Assembly: GCA_947629675.1 (NCBI GenBank)
Contig: CANREM010000006.1
Location: 18,785 to 82,784 of the forward strand
DNA length: 64,000 nucleotides
Reading direction: 5' to 3'
Source: an uncultured Clostridia bacterium
GTDB taxonomy: Bacteria; Bacillota; Clostridia; Christensenellales; Borkfalkiaceae
Shown: piece after piece, positions 1-7,917 of the stretch
Layout: every line of letters starts with the position of its first letter
Numbering within the stretch: the stretch's first letter is position 1
Made by a program: the position numbers and the translations under genes
Notes under the pieces: generated by a model
Database searches by the model: none
Told to the model about the DNA's origin: nothing
Seen by the model: only the letters and a program-made list of their open reading frames with translations

Positions 1-877
1 TCGTCACCACGGTATAGACGGGCGTATGCGCCTCGTCGGGAAGGAAAATGGCCGAGGCGGGGATGGGGGCAAGTTTGCCAAAGACACCCGTATGCGGGAG
101 ATAATCCTCCGCCCTTGTAAGGTCGGAGTTTTGCGGCACCGTGAAGCGGGATACCGTCAGAAAAATGTCTCCGATAAGGCGGGAGGCCGAATGCTTTCCC
201 GAGATAAACTGCATCCCTGTCACAGACATGGTGGCGGGGTTTTTCGTCTCCACCTCGATCACGGCGGTGTAGGGGAGCCATGTTGCGGGGTCACAGACCG
301 TGGCAAACAGGACGGCGGAGGAGAGATCATCGCAAAGATACATCTCCCGATCGTCCCCCATGAAGAAGTACCCGCCCTCGGGCGCGATCGCGATTTCGCC
401 GATGAGGGAAGCGGAGGAAAGGGAGTAGGCCTGCAGATGAAAATCGGCGGTGAGATAGAAGGCCGTCCCATTGCCGATCTGAAGGATGTCTCCCTCCTCG
501 GCACCCTCTGCCTGCGCGCGGCCGATCTCGCGGTACTCGTTCACGGTAGAGGTCCCTTCGCTGCCGGGAAGATTTCCCTCGCTCCCGGGCGAATCCGTCC
601 AATATTCGTCGTCCCAAGAAGGCTCGCTGCGCATGGAGGAGAGCCTTTCCTGTATTTCGAGGTAGCTCTCCGCCGTCCCCCCGATCTCGGGCATGAGGGA
701 GGACATCGGATCGGCGCTCATGCCGCCGGGGAGAAAGAGGGCGAGATTTAAGACAAGCACGGCCGCAAGCGAACAGGAGATGCCGGCGGCGAGCTTTTTA
801 TTTCGCGATGCGCGCGCCTTTTTTACGGTTTTCGCCTTTTCGAGAATGTCCTCTGTGCGTTCCCTATAGCTCTTCAT
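1..877 (-). CDS. Membrane-anchored beta-propeller protein, N-terminal part (runs off window)
   Basis: The reading frame starts at ATG 877 and stays open to base 1, so only about 292 residues are visible. A basic cytoplasmic stretch (residues 1-30) is followed by one hydrophobic segment (about 31-50), then a Ser/Glu-rich linker and the start of an extracytoplasmic domain. The segment REIGRAQAEGAEEGDILQIG followed by FYLTADFHLQAYSL resembles the 'VEGVDEADIVKTDG..YIYYL' opening of secreted C-terminal beta-propeller proteins (COG4880/PF09826). The start lies inside the sigma-factor gene (14-nt overlap) behind an AAGGAG sequence, so the two are translationally coupled. By position it could modulate the sigma factor as a membrane anti-sigma partner, but that is inference and no zinc-finger anti-sigma motif is visible. 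Confidence 0.7.
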   Translation of the reverse strand, partial: MKSYRERTEDILEKAKTVKKARASRNKKLAAGISCSLAAVLVLNLALFLPGGMSADPMSSLMPEIGGTAESYLEIQERLSSMRSEPSWDDEYWTDSPGSEGNLPGSEGTSTVNEYREIGRAQAEGAEEGDILQIGNGTAFYLTADFHLQAYSLSSASLIGEIAIAPEGGYFFMGDDREMYLCDDLSSAVLFATVCDPATWLPYTAVIEVETKNPATMSVTGMQFISGKHSASRLIGDIFLTVSRFTVPQNSDLTRAEDYLPHTGVFGKLAPIPASAIFLPDEAHTPVYTVVT

Positions 878-1397
878 GGGCAACTCCTTTCTTCAATAAG
901 ATTTCTTTGAGGGCGGCTCTTGCGCGGGAGAGAAGGTTGTAGACTTGCTTTCTCGTCCGCTTCAGTATGGTTGCCGCCTCCTCGGGGCGGAAGCCCTCGA
1001 TGTAGACGAGATAGAGTGCGTCGCGGTACTGCGGGGGAAGCTCCTCCATGCCCGCATAGAGCAGTTCGTTCTCCGTCCTGCGCTCAAAGAGACGTTCGGG
1101 GTCAAAGACGCTCTCCAAAGGGGGTGCCGTGCGCCTGTTTTTCCGGATGCGGTCGATGCAGTTGTTACGGACCGCCCTGTAGAGATATGCCCTCAGATTG
1201 GTGTCGTCGGAGAAGGAGCGTCTCTTGATGATGAGCGCGACAAAAGCATCCTCCGCGGCGTCTTCCGCGGCGGACATGTCCCGCATGAGACAGTAGGCAA
1301 ACCGCACGAGCGCGTCACTGTATTTTGCGACGAGCGTCTCGAGTGCGGCACCGTCGCCCTGCAGATAGCGGCGGTATAGAAGCGTGCCTTCCTCCAA
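864..1397 (-). CDS. ECF-type RNA polymerase sigma factor (sigma-70 family)
   Basis: A 177-aa protein with the two-domain ECF layout. Region 2 spans about residues 15-85 (DALVRFAYCLMRDMSAAEDA, then FVALIIKRR and RAYLYRAVRNNCIDRIRK). Region 4 spans about 115-170 (LPPQYRDALYLVYIEGFRPE, a helix-turn-helix with YNLLSRARAALKE). It should direct RNA polymerase to a small regulon. The start is a TTG at 1397 behind GAGGTG; there is no in-frame ATG nearby. The downstream beta-propeller gene overlaps its end, so the pair forms one operon. A near-consensus housekeeping promoter precedes it. The regulon and signal are unknown. Confidence 0.9.
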   Translation of the reverse strand: MEEGTLLYRRYLQGDGAALETLVAKYSDALVRFAYCLMRDMSAAEDAAEDAFVALIIKRRSFSDDTNLRAYLYRAVRNNCIDRIRKNRRTAPPLESVFDPERLFERRTENELLYAGMEELPPQYRDALYLVYIEGFRPEEAATILKRTRKQVYNLLSRARAALKEILLKKGVAHEEL

Positions 1398-1448
1398 ATC
1401 GCACCTCTCAATCGTAAGACGAAACAGTCCTTCCGATTACTCATCAAC

Positions 1449-1477
1449 ATTATAAGTTGCCCGAAAATCTTTGTCAA
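1449..1477 (-). promoter_or_regulatory. Promoter of the ECF sigma operon
   Basis: Read on the minus strand: TTGACA (1472-1477), a 17-base spacer, and TATAAT (1449-1454). Both hexamers are perfect, so the ECF factor appears to be transcribed by the housekeeping sigma rather than only by itself. Confidence 0.8.
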
Positions 1478-1531
1478 TGCTGTTCAAAACGCACAAAAAA
1501 TGTTAACATTATTTATTATAATGAAATTTTG

Positions 1532-1560
1532 TTGACGCAGTCGTTCGGCTTGTGTAAAAT
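1532..1560 (+). promoter_or_regulatory. Promoter of the Cys/His-repeat lipoprotein
   Basis: TTGACG (1532-1537), 17-base spacer, TAAAAT (1555-1560). The start codon at 1589 follows a GGAGAAAG ribosome-binding site, so this is a leadered transcript. Confidence 0.65.
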
Positions 1561-1588
1561 GAAAGTGAGAAAACCCGGAGAAAGATAT

Positions 1589-3601
1589 ATGAAGTTTGGA
1601 AAGCGTTTCTTTTTTGCAGCGACCGCTCTTCTGATGGCGGTGACCCTTAGTCTTGCGGCCTGCGGCGGCGGGAACACGGAGGGAGATGGGGGCGACGGTC
1701 ACGACCATGTCGACAGGAACGGGGACGGCAAGTGCGATATGTGCGGCGATCCCGTCGGCGGCGGTGAAGGTGAGGGCGAAGGCGGCCACAACCACAGCTA
1801 TACGCTCCATTACAGCGACACGCAGCATTGGCAGGAGTGCCTTTGCGGCGTGGAGAAAGCGGGAAGCCGCGAGGCCCATGTCGACAAGGACGCAAACCGC
1901 ATGTGCGACGTCTGCGAGTATTACATGCAAGGTTCGCATGTCCATTCCTGGACATGGAAGTATAAGGGGGACGAGCATTGGCAACTCTGCGAGGAGGACA
2001 ACACCGAGAAAAACGGCTCCCGCGGCGTTCATTGCGACGACGATAAAAACGGCAAGTGCGACGCATGCGGCGCGCCCATGAAGGTCGAGGACGAAGGCGG
2101 CCAAGACGGCGAGCATACTTCCCATACCTTCGTATGGATGCGGGACGAAAGGCAGCATTGGCAGGAATGCTCCTGCGGGGAGAAGACGGAAAAGGCTCCG
2201 CATACCCAAAATGCGAACTATCGCTGCGAGTGCGGCTATGCCTACGACGCCCCCGCGGAGGGCGGTCTCTCCTCCACGAACTATTGGATCGTCGGCACCT
2301 TTACGGATAACGGCGGCTGGGGGGAAACGCACAATGACACATGGAAATTCCACCGTCTCGTTTCAAAGGATACGGACGGAAGAACGCAATATGTATTCGA
2401 ACGCGCCTTCAAGAACGGAGAAGAGTTCAAGATCGTCAAGGACGGCGGCGGCTATTGGGACGGCGAGATCAATGCCGGCCATTTGAGCGATTCCGCAAAG
2501 AAGCTCTTCGACGGCAACGGCGGCGGCAACATCAGGGTCATCGGCGGCAAGGGCTACTACGTCATCACCCTGCATGCGGGCAGCGGGGATCCCTCCGTCG
2601 AGGCGGAGATGCTTTACGGCGAGGGCAACAAGCCTCAGCCCCACGAACATAGCTATTCGTCGGCATGGGAGACGGATGAAAACAACCATTGGCACCCCTC
2701 TATCTGCGAGCATACGGGCCTCAGGAAGGACAGTGCCGCGCACAGTTTTGTAAACGGCAGCTATGTCTGTTCCGTCTGCGGATATGAAAAGCCCCACGAG
2801 CATGTCGAGGGCGAGGAATGGGTCACGAACGGCACTTCCCACTGGAAGATATGCACTCTCTGCGGCCGGAAACTGGAGGAGACGGAGGGTGCGCACAGCG
2901 GTGGGCCATGCGCCGTCTGCGGCTACGACGTCGGCATTGTCGACGGATTGAAATTGCAATACGACAAGGCGAGCGGTTCCTACTTCGTCATCGGCTACGA
3001 CAACGACGAGATCAAGGCGGATGTCCGTATCCCCGAGACGTATAACGAGAGGAAGGTCACCAAGATCACGAACAAGGCTTTCATGGGGTGTGAGAAGATC
3101 CACTCGGTCATCATTCCCGACAGCATCACCTGCATCGACATCTACTCCTTCTGCAACTGTGCATTCCTTGAGAGCGTGACCCTCGGCAGCGGCGTCAGGG
3201 AGATCGGCATGGCGGCGTTTGAAAACTGCTCCGCCCTCACGGACATCAAGTTCCCCGAAAGCCTTGAAAAGCTCGGCATGAGCGCGTTTGAGAACACTTC
3301 CATCACGCAGTTTACGGTGGGGAAGAACCTTGTGGAGATCGGCGCGTTTGCCTTCCGCACAAAGAAGCTCGACAAAGTCACCTTCGAAGTGACGGCGGGG
3401 TGGACGGTCAGCAACCTGCCTTTCAGCGAGGAGAGCGAGGCGGTGGATGTCTCGAACGCGGAGAAGAACGCGCTCATGTTCTTCTATGCCAAATTCCAGG
3501 AGGATTATCCGACCACCCATGAGATCATCGTCAAATGGGCAGAGGAACACGGCTCCGATGTTCTCAAGTTCCTTTCCAACTACACCTGGAGGCGCGGATA
3601 A
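1589..3601 (+). CDS. Lipoprotein with repeated His/Cys motifs, a CBM-like segment and BspA-type leucine-rich repeats
   Basis: A 670-aa secreted lipoprotein. The signal peptide ends in the lipobox LAAC (Cys about residue 24). Residues about 35-230 and 355-450 hold at least five copies of a loose unit built around H-x-H/S-x-W ... HW-x-x-C-x-C-G ... D-x-C-x-x-CG. The paired cysteines and histidines look metal-binding, probably zinc. Between the blocks lies a segment starting YWIVGTFTDNGGW that resembles SusE/SusF-type carbohydrate-binding modules. The C-terminal 200 residues carry LRR_5/BspA-like repeats (IPDSITCIDIYSF, AFENCSALTDIKFPESLEKL). The start was chosen at ATG 1589 because it follows GGAGAAAG and opens the signal peptide. 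A surface-exposed binding role is inferred; no catalytic motif is seen. Confidence 0.75.
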   Translation: MKFGKRFFFAATALLMAVTLSLAACGGGNTEGDGGDGHDHVDRNGDGKCDMCGDPVGGGEGEGEGGHNHSYTLHYSDTQHWQECLCGVEKAGSREAHVDKDANRMCDVCEYYMQGSHVHSWTWKYKGDEHWQLCEEDNTEKNGSRGVHCDDDKNGKCDACGAPMKVEDEGGQDGEHTSHTFVWMRDERQHWQECSCGEKTEKAPHTQNANYRCECGYAYDAPAEGGLSSTNYWIVGTFTDNGGWGETHNDTWKFHRLVSKDTDGRTQYVFERAFKNGEEFKIVKDGGGYWDGEINAGHLSDSAKKLFDGNGGGNIRVIGGKGYYVITLHAGSGDPSVEAEMLYGEGNKPQPHEHSYSSAWETDENNHWHPSICEHTGLRKDSAAHSFVNGSYVCSVCGYEKPHEHVEGEEWVTNGTSHWKICTLCGRKLEETEGAHSGGPCAVCGYDVGIVDGLKLQYDKASGSYFVIGYDNDEIKADVRIPETYNERKVTKITNKAFMGCEKIHSVIIPDSITCIDIYSFCNCAFLESVTLGSGVREIGMAAFENCSALTDIKFPESLEKLGMSAFENTSITQFTVGKNLVEIGAFAFRTKKLDKVTFEVTAGWTVSNLPFSEESEAVDVSNAEKNALMFFYAKFQEDYPTTHEIIVKWAEEHGSDVLKFLSNYTWRRG

Positions 3602-3630
3602 GATAAAAAGAATCTGAAGTTGAAAGAAAA

Positions 3631-3655
3631 GGACCGCTTCGGCGGTCCTTTTTCG
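3631..3655 (+). terminator. Rho-independent terminator
   Basis: GGACCGC / GCGGTCC stem (3631-3648) with a TTC-type loop, followed by TTTTT. It ends the lipoprotein transcript. Confidence 0.85.
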
Positions 3656-3690
3656 TATCGGGGAGAATGGTGTGGATCAGAATGCGGTGG

Positions 3691-3728
3691 TGCTTCGACA
3701 CGCGCGTACCGCGCGGCTCAGCATGACG
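3691..3728 (-). repeat. Dispersed 'CGTCATGCTGAG..TCGAAGCATC' hairpin repeat (family B)
   Basis: Reverse-oriented copy of the repeat also present at 48317-48354. The variable centre is a GC-alternating hairpin (CGCGCGGTACGCGCG) flanked by conserved GTCATGCTGAG and TCGAAGCA arms. Confidence 0.7.
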
Positions 3729-3742
3729 TGATTTATATTTGC

Positions 3743-3771
3743 TTGCAATTTGCGGCGGGGCGTGGTATAAT
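3743..3771 (+). promoter_or_regulatory. Promoter of the metallophosphoesterase gene (leaderless type)
   Basis: TTGCAA (3743-3748), 17-base spacer, TATAAT (3766-3771). The ATG lies only 10 bases after the -10 box, leaving a predicted 5' leader of about 3-4 bases and no ribosome-binding site. Confidence 0.8.
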
Positions 3772-3781
3772 CAAAGACGGT

Positions 3782-4480
3782 ATGAAAGTGTTTGCGATCA
3801 GCGATCTGCACCTCTCGGGCATGTCGGACAAGCCGATGAACGTATTCGGCCCCGAGTGGGAGGGGCACTTTGACAAGATCAAGGCCGATTGGCGGGAGAA
3901 GGTAAAGGATACCGACATCGTCCTTCTCGGCGGCGACACCTCGTGGGGCATGAAGTTCGAGGAGGGCATGTTCGACGTCCTCTCCCTTGAAGAGCTTCCC
4001 GGGGAGAAGGTATTCGTCCGCGGCAATCACGACTATTGGTGGAACGGCATCTCGCGCATCCGCGCGGCCGCCCCGCCCCGCTTTCATTTTCTGCAAAACG
4101 ACTGCGTGAAGCTGGGGGGGCTTGTCATCGCAGGCTCCCGCGGCTGGACGGTTCCCGGGAGTACGGACTTTACAGACCGCGACATGAAGCTCTATCTTCG
4201 GGAGGCCGAGCGGTTCAAACTCGCCTTCAAGGAGGCGGAGAAGGTGAGGGGCGAGGGGGACAAACTCATCGTCCTCGTGCATTTCCCGCCCTTCAACGTG
4301 AAGAAGGAGGACACCCTCTTCACCGAGCTTTTTGAGGCTCACAACGCGGACATGGTGGTATTCGGGCACCTCCACGGGGCGGGATTCTTCCCCTTAAAGT
4401 GCGAGAAGGCGGGGATCGGATACTTCCTTACCTCCTGCGACAAGACAAAATTTGCACTCACCGAGATCATGGAATTATAG
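3782..4480 (+). CDS. Calcineurin-like metallophosphoesterase
   Basis: A 232-aa cytoplasmic predicted phosphohydrolase (COG1768-like). The metallophosphoesterase motifs appear in order: DLHL (residue 8 region), GGDTSW (about 57), GNHDYWW (about 87), the histidine of VHFPPF (about 163) and GHLHG (about 197). Together they form the expected two-metal site. The substrate is not predictable; family members hydrolyse phosphomonoesters or diesters. The ATG at 3782 was chosen because it begins the conserved KVFAISDLH strand and because a near-perfect promoter ends 10 bases upstream. A longer frame upstream would run through that promoter. It stands alone between two hairpins. Confidence 0.88.
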   Translation: MKVFAISDLHLSGMSDKPMNVFGPEWEGHFDKIKADWREKVKDTDIVLLGGDTSWGMKFEEGMFDVLSLEELPGEKVFVRGNHDYWWNGISRIRAAAPPRFHFLQNDCVKLGGLVIAGSRGWTVPGSTDFTDRDMKLYLREAERFKLAFKEAEKVRGEGDKLIVLVHFPPFNVKKEDTLFTELFEAHNADMVVFGHLHGAGFFPLKCEKAGIGYFLTSCDKTKFALTEIMEL

Positions 4481-4484
4481 TCTT

Positions 4485-4521
4485 GTGGGCGGGCGGGGAC
4501 CGAGGGTCCCCGCCCGCCCAC
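4485..4521. terminator. Perfect 17-bp GC-rich hairpin
   Basis: Bases 4485-4501 and 4505-4521 are perfect reverse complements around the loop GAG. No T-run follows (ATCTATC), so it is either an atypical terminator or an mRNA 3'-end stabiliser for the phosphoesterase transcript. Confidence 0.6.
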
Positions 4522-4562
4522 ATCTATCATAAATAAGGCCCGCCCTTCATACGCTACTTAGT

Positions 4563-7175
4563 ATGGAACAATATATGTCATCCAAGGAGGAGACGCTCTC
4601 CCGCGTCGGGAGCGGGGAGGGGGGACTCAGCAGCTTCGAGGCCGCCTCCCGCCTCGCAAAAAACGGCAGAAATGTCCTGAAAGAGGGCAAAAAAAAGAGC
4701 AAACTCATGCTCTTTTTTGCACAGTTCAAGGACCTCATGACCCTCATCCTCATCGCGGCCGCCATCCTCTCGGGCGTCCTCGCCTTCCTCACGGGGGATC
4801 GCGGGGAACTCGTTGACACCGCCATTCTGCTCGCCGTCATCCTTCTCAATGCCGTCGTGGGCTTTTTGCAGGAATATCGGGCGGATGCCGCCATTGCACA
4901 GCTCAAAAAACTCTCCAAGTGTGAGGCAAAAGTCGTCCGCGACGGGAAAGTCATCAAGATCGATGCGGAGGAGCTTGTCGTCGGCGACGTCATCGAACTC
5001 GAGGAGGGGGACCGCGTTCCCGCCGACTGCCGCATCCTCTCGGGCGACAACTTCCGCTGCGACGAATCTGCCCTCACGGGCGAGAGCGTCCCCGTCAAAA
5101 AACAGGATTGTATCGTGCAAAAGGCCGCTCTCTCCGAGCGAAAAAACACCGCCTTCATGTCCACCTTTTGCGTCATGGGAAGTGCCCGCCTTGTCGTCGT
5201 CGGGTGCGGCATGGACACCGAAATGGGGCGGATCGCGGCCCTTCTTCACGAGGACCGCGCTTCTCCTTCCCCCCTCGACAGGACGATCGCAAAGCTCGGC
5301 AAGATCATCACGATCTCCGTCCTCCTGGTCGCTCTCATCCTTTTTGCGGGGGGCATGTTCGCGAGACGGCTCTCACTTTTGCAAAATCTCATGGCGGCGA
5401 TCGCGGTCGCGGTCGCGGCGATCCCCGAGGGAATGGGGGCGGTCGTCACCGTCATTCTGGCGATGGGCGTCCAGAGGATGGCGGGAAGAAACGCCGTCAT
5501 CCGAAAGCTCTCCGCAGTGGAGGCACTCGGGGGCTGCAGCGTCATCTGTTCGGACAAGACGGGCACCCTCACCAAGAACCGCATGACGGTGGAGAGCGTT
5601 TCCTGCGGCTTCTCGGAGGAGAAAAAGGGGGATATATGCGAGCTTTTGCGGTGCATCCGCGTCTGCCACACGGTAAAAGGGAGCGCGGGGAGCTACCTCG
5701 GCGATCCCACCGAAGTCGCCCTTCTCGAATATGCCGACAAGAAGAACTTCGACTTCTCCTTCCGCACCCTCGGCGGCACGCCCTTTTCCTCCGAGCGCAA
5801 GATGATGAGCGTTCTCTCCGAAAGCGATGGAAAGAAAAGACTGTATGTAAAGGGCGGGGCAGACGTCCTCCTGAAGAGGTGTACCAAGCTCCTCACAACA
5901 GCGGGCGAGATACCCATGTCCGAGGTTTACCGCACAAAAATCAGGGAGACGGCCGACGGATACGCAAAAAACGCCATGCGCGTTTTAGGCTTTGCCTATG
6001 GAGAGGACATGCGGGAGGAGGGGCTTACCTTCATCGGGCTTGCCGCCATGCTCGATCCTCCCAAGGAGGGGGCAAAGGAGGCGGTCGCCGCATGCAAGGG
6101 GGCGGGCGTCAAGACGGTGATGATCACGGGGGACAGCCCCGAGACGGCGTTTGCCATCGCTTCCCGCCTCGGCATTGCCGAAAATATTTCCGAGGTCGCC
6201 ACGGGAGAGCAGCTCGATGCGATGGGCGAGGAGGAGCTTGCACGGCGGGCGAAGTTTTACAGCGTATATGCGCGCGTCTCCCCGGGGCATAAGTCGAGGA
6301 TCGTCCGCGCCTTAAAGGCGGGCGGGGAGGTCGTCGCCATGACGGGGGATGGGGTGAACGACGCCCCCGCTCTTCGGGCGGCCGACATCGGCGTTGCAAT
6401 GGGCTCGGGCACGGACGTCACGAAAAACGCCGCCGACGTCGTCATCGCGGACGACGATTTCACCACCATGACGAAGGCGGTCGAGGAGGGGCGGAGCGTC
6501 TTTTTCAACATCAAAAAGACGATCTCCTTCTTCCTTGCGACCAACCTCGCGGAGGTTTTATCCGTACTCATCGTCTCCCTCTTTCTGTGGAGATACGACT
6601 TCCTCACCTCCACACAGCTACTTTGGGTGAATCTCATCACCGACTCTCTGCCCGTCCTCGCCTTGGGCGTGGAAAGAACGGAGGGCGCGATGCTGCGTCC
6701 CCCCGTCTCGGACAGAGAGATCTTTTCCCGAAGGTCACTTTTCCGCATCCTGTTTTTCGGCGTGGCGCAGACTTGCATCCTCGTCACGATGTTCATCTTC
6801 GCAAACAGGGCGTGGGGGAACGGCGTCGCAAGCACGATGGCGTTCGTCACCCTCTCGGGGCTGGAACTTCTGCACGCCTTCAATGTGAGAAGGGAGGATG
6901 GCCTCGCCCGTCAAAAGCCCTTCTCCAACAAGACGCTTCTCCTCACGGTGGGGATCGGAATGCTTCTCTCCGTCCTCCTCGTCGTCATCCCGCCCGTCCG
7001 CTCGCTCTTCGATCTCTCCGCGCTCTCTTTGAAGGAATGGGCGGTCTCGCTCGGGCTATCCTTTGCCATCCTCCCCGTCGGCGTCCTCTATCGGGCCTTC
7101 GAGGGCGCAAACGGGAGGCGGAAAGGGGTCAGAAGGCGCGAAAGACGCATCCCTCTTCGCGAAAGGCAGCGATGA
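4563..7175 (+). CDS. Calcium-type cation-transporting P-type ATPase
   Basis: An 870-aa P2-type ATPase, normal length for bacterial SERCA/PMCA-like pumps. Landmarks: N-terminal cation ATPase domain; A-domain TGES at about residue 179 (ALTGESVPV); the transmembrane-4 motif IPEGMGAVVT (about 285); phosphorylated Asp in DKTGTLT (about 331); TGDSPET (about 521); TGDGVNDAP (about 593); and transmembrane-6 NLITDSLPVLALG (about 690). Glu in PEG plus Asn/Asp in NLITD support one Ca2+-type site. The usual PEGLP is PEGMG here, so the helix-breaking proline is absent. It should export Ca2+ (or Mn2+) using ATP. The 3' end overlaps the convergent deacetylase gene by 47 bases. Confidence 0.92.
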   Translation: MEQYMSSKEETLSRVGSGEGGLSSFEAASRLAKNGRNVLKEGKKKSKLMLFFAQFKDLMTLILIAAAILSGVLAFLTGDRGELVDTAILLAVILLNAVVGFLQEYRADAAIAQLKKLSKCEAKVVRDGKVIKIDAEELVVGDVIELEEGDRVPADCRILSGDNFRCDESALTGESVPVKKQDCIVQKAALSERKNTAFMSTFCVMGSARLVVVGCGMDTEMGRIAALLHEDRASPSPLDRTIAKLGKIITISVLLVALILFAGGMFARRLSLLQNLMAAIAVAVAAIPEGMGAVVTVILAMGVQRMAGRNAVIRKLSAVEALGGCSVICSDKTGTLTKNRMTVESVSCGFSEEKKGDICELLRCIRVCHTVKGSAGSYLGDPTEVALLEYADKKNFDFSFRTLGGTPFSSERKMMSVLSESDGKKRLYVKGGADVLLKRCTKLLTTAGEIPMSEVYRTKIRETADGYAKNAMRVLGFAYGEDMREEGLTFIGLAAMLDPPKEGAKEAVAACKGAGVKTVMITGDSPETAFAIASRLGIAENISEVATGEQLDAMGEEELARRAKFYSVYARVSPGHKSRIVRALKAGGEVVAMTGDGVNDAPALRAADIGVAMGSGTDVTKNAADVVIADDDFTTMTKAVEEGRSVFFNIKKTISFFLATNLAEVLSVLIVSLFLWRYDFLTSTQLLWVNLITDSLPVLALGVERTEGAMLRPPVSDREIFSRRSLFRILFFGVAQTCILVTMFIFANRAWGNGVASTMAFVTLSGLELLHAFNVRREDGLARQKPFSNKTLLLTVGIGMLLSVLLVVIPPVRSLFDLSALSLKEWAVSLGLSFAILPVGVLYRAFEGANGRRKGVRRRERRIPLRERQR

Positions 7176-7812
7176 TGGCGGGCAGAGCCTTCGCCGTCTC
7201 GGTGCAATCGGCGCGGTCGTGCATGAGGAGGACGACCTGCCCCTTTCCCGCACTCGTCGAAAGGGCGGTCTTTGCAAGCGTTTCGGCATCCGCATGCGCG
7301 ATCTCCGAATCGCCGTTCACCGCATTCCACCATACGATGCGGTATCCCATCTCTTTGAGGAGCTGTTCCTCCCGTGCATGCCTTCCCCCGCCGGGGAAGC
7401 GGTACACCCTCGGCGTGACGCCTGTGACCTTCTCGATGCGCGCGGCACACTTCCCAACGTCCTCTGCAAGGGCCTCCGGCGAGGAGTAGATCATGTCGTA
7501 GCGGTGTGTCATGGAATGGACGCCGATCGTGTGACCCTCTTTTGCCATCCGCCGTACGACCTCCTCCCGTCCGTCGATCCTCTCGCCGACGAGGAAGAAG
7601 GTCGCCTTCACATTCTCTTCTTTGAGAGTGTCAAGGATCTCCCCAGTCACGACGGTGCTGGGGCCGTCGTCGAAGGTGAGATACACCTCTCGCGCCTCGC
7701 TCGCAAAGGTGAAGGCGGGGGCGGTGGCCGCCATCCGCCCGCTGAAGTGGGCGAGCAGCATGAGAATGATCGCAAACGCCGCAAGGATGTAAAATCCGTT
7801 TCGTTTCTGCAT
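7129..7812 (-). CDS. Polysaccharide deacetylase (NodB homology), membrane-anchored
   Basis: A 227-aa carbohydrate esterase family 4 protein. An N-terminal hydrophobic anchor (about residues 7-25) is followed by the NodB domain. Motif 1 is TFDDGP (catalytic base and metal Asp, about 46-51), motif 2 is HSMTH (metal His pair, about 98-102), motif 3 is RFPGGG (about 140), and the late motifs are WWNAVNGDSE and LLMHD (catalytic His). It likely removes N-acetyl groups from peptidoglycan or another surface glycan outside the cell. The first ATG (7812) opens the anchor. The 3' end overlaps the end of the P-ATPase gene on the opposite strand. Confidence 0.88.
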   Translation of the reverse strand: MQKRNGFYILAAFAIILMLLAHFSGRMAATAPAFTFASEAREVYLTFDDGPSTVVTGEILDTLKEENVKATFFLVGERIDGREEVVRRMAKEGHTIGVHSMTHRYDMIYSSPEALAEDVGKCAARIEKVTGVTPRVYRFPGGGRHAREEQLLKEMGYRIVWWNAVNGDSEIAHADAETLAKTALSTSAGKGQVVLLMHDRADCTETAKALPAIIAAFREEGCVFRAF

Positions 7813-7917
7813 ATCAGAAGTTTGCGCCGAATTTCGTTGATTATGAGGTCGCGCCGCCCGAAAAAATCATGGGGCGGCGCGCGCATACTTCCAAAACTTC
7901 AGAGACATACTTTTGGC

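Noticed and set aside
26..751. 241-aa plus-strand frame
   Set aside because: Shadow of the minus-strand beta-propeller protein; no domain or signal and no ribosome-binding site.
7063..7917. N-terminal extension of the SDR protein to 585 aa
   Set aside because: The extra 285 codons are antisense to the deacetylase gene and carry no domain.
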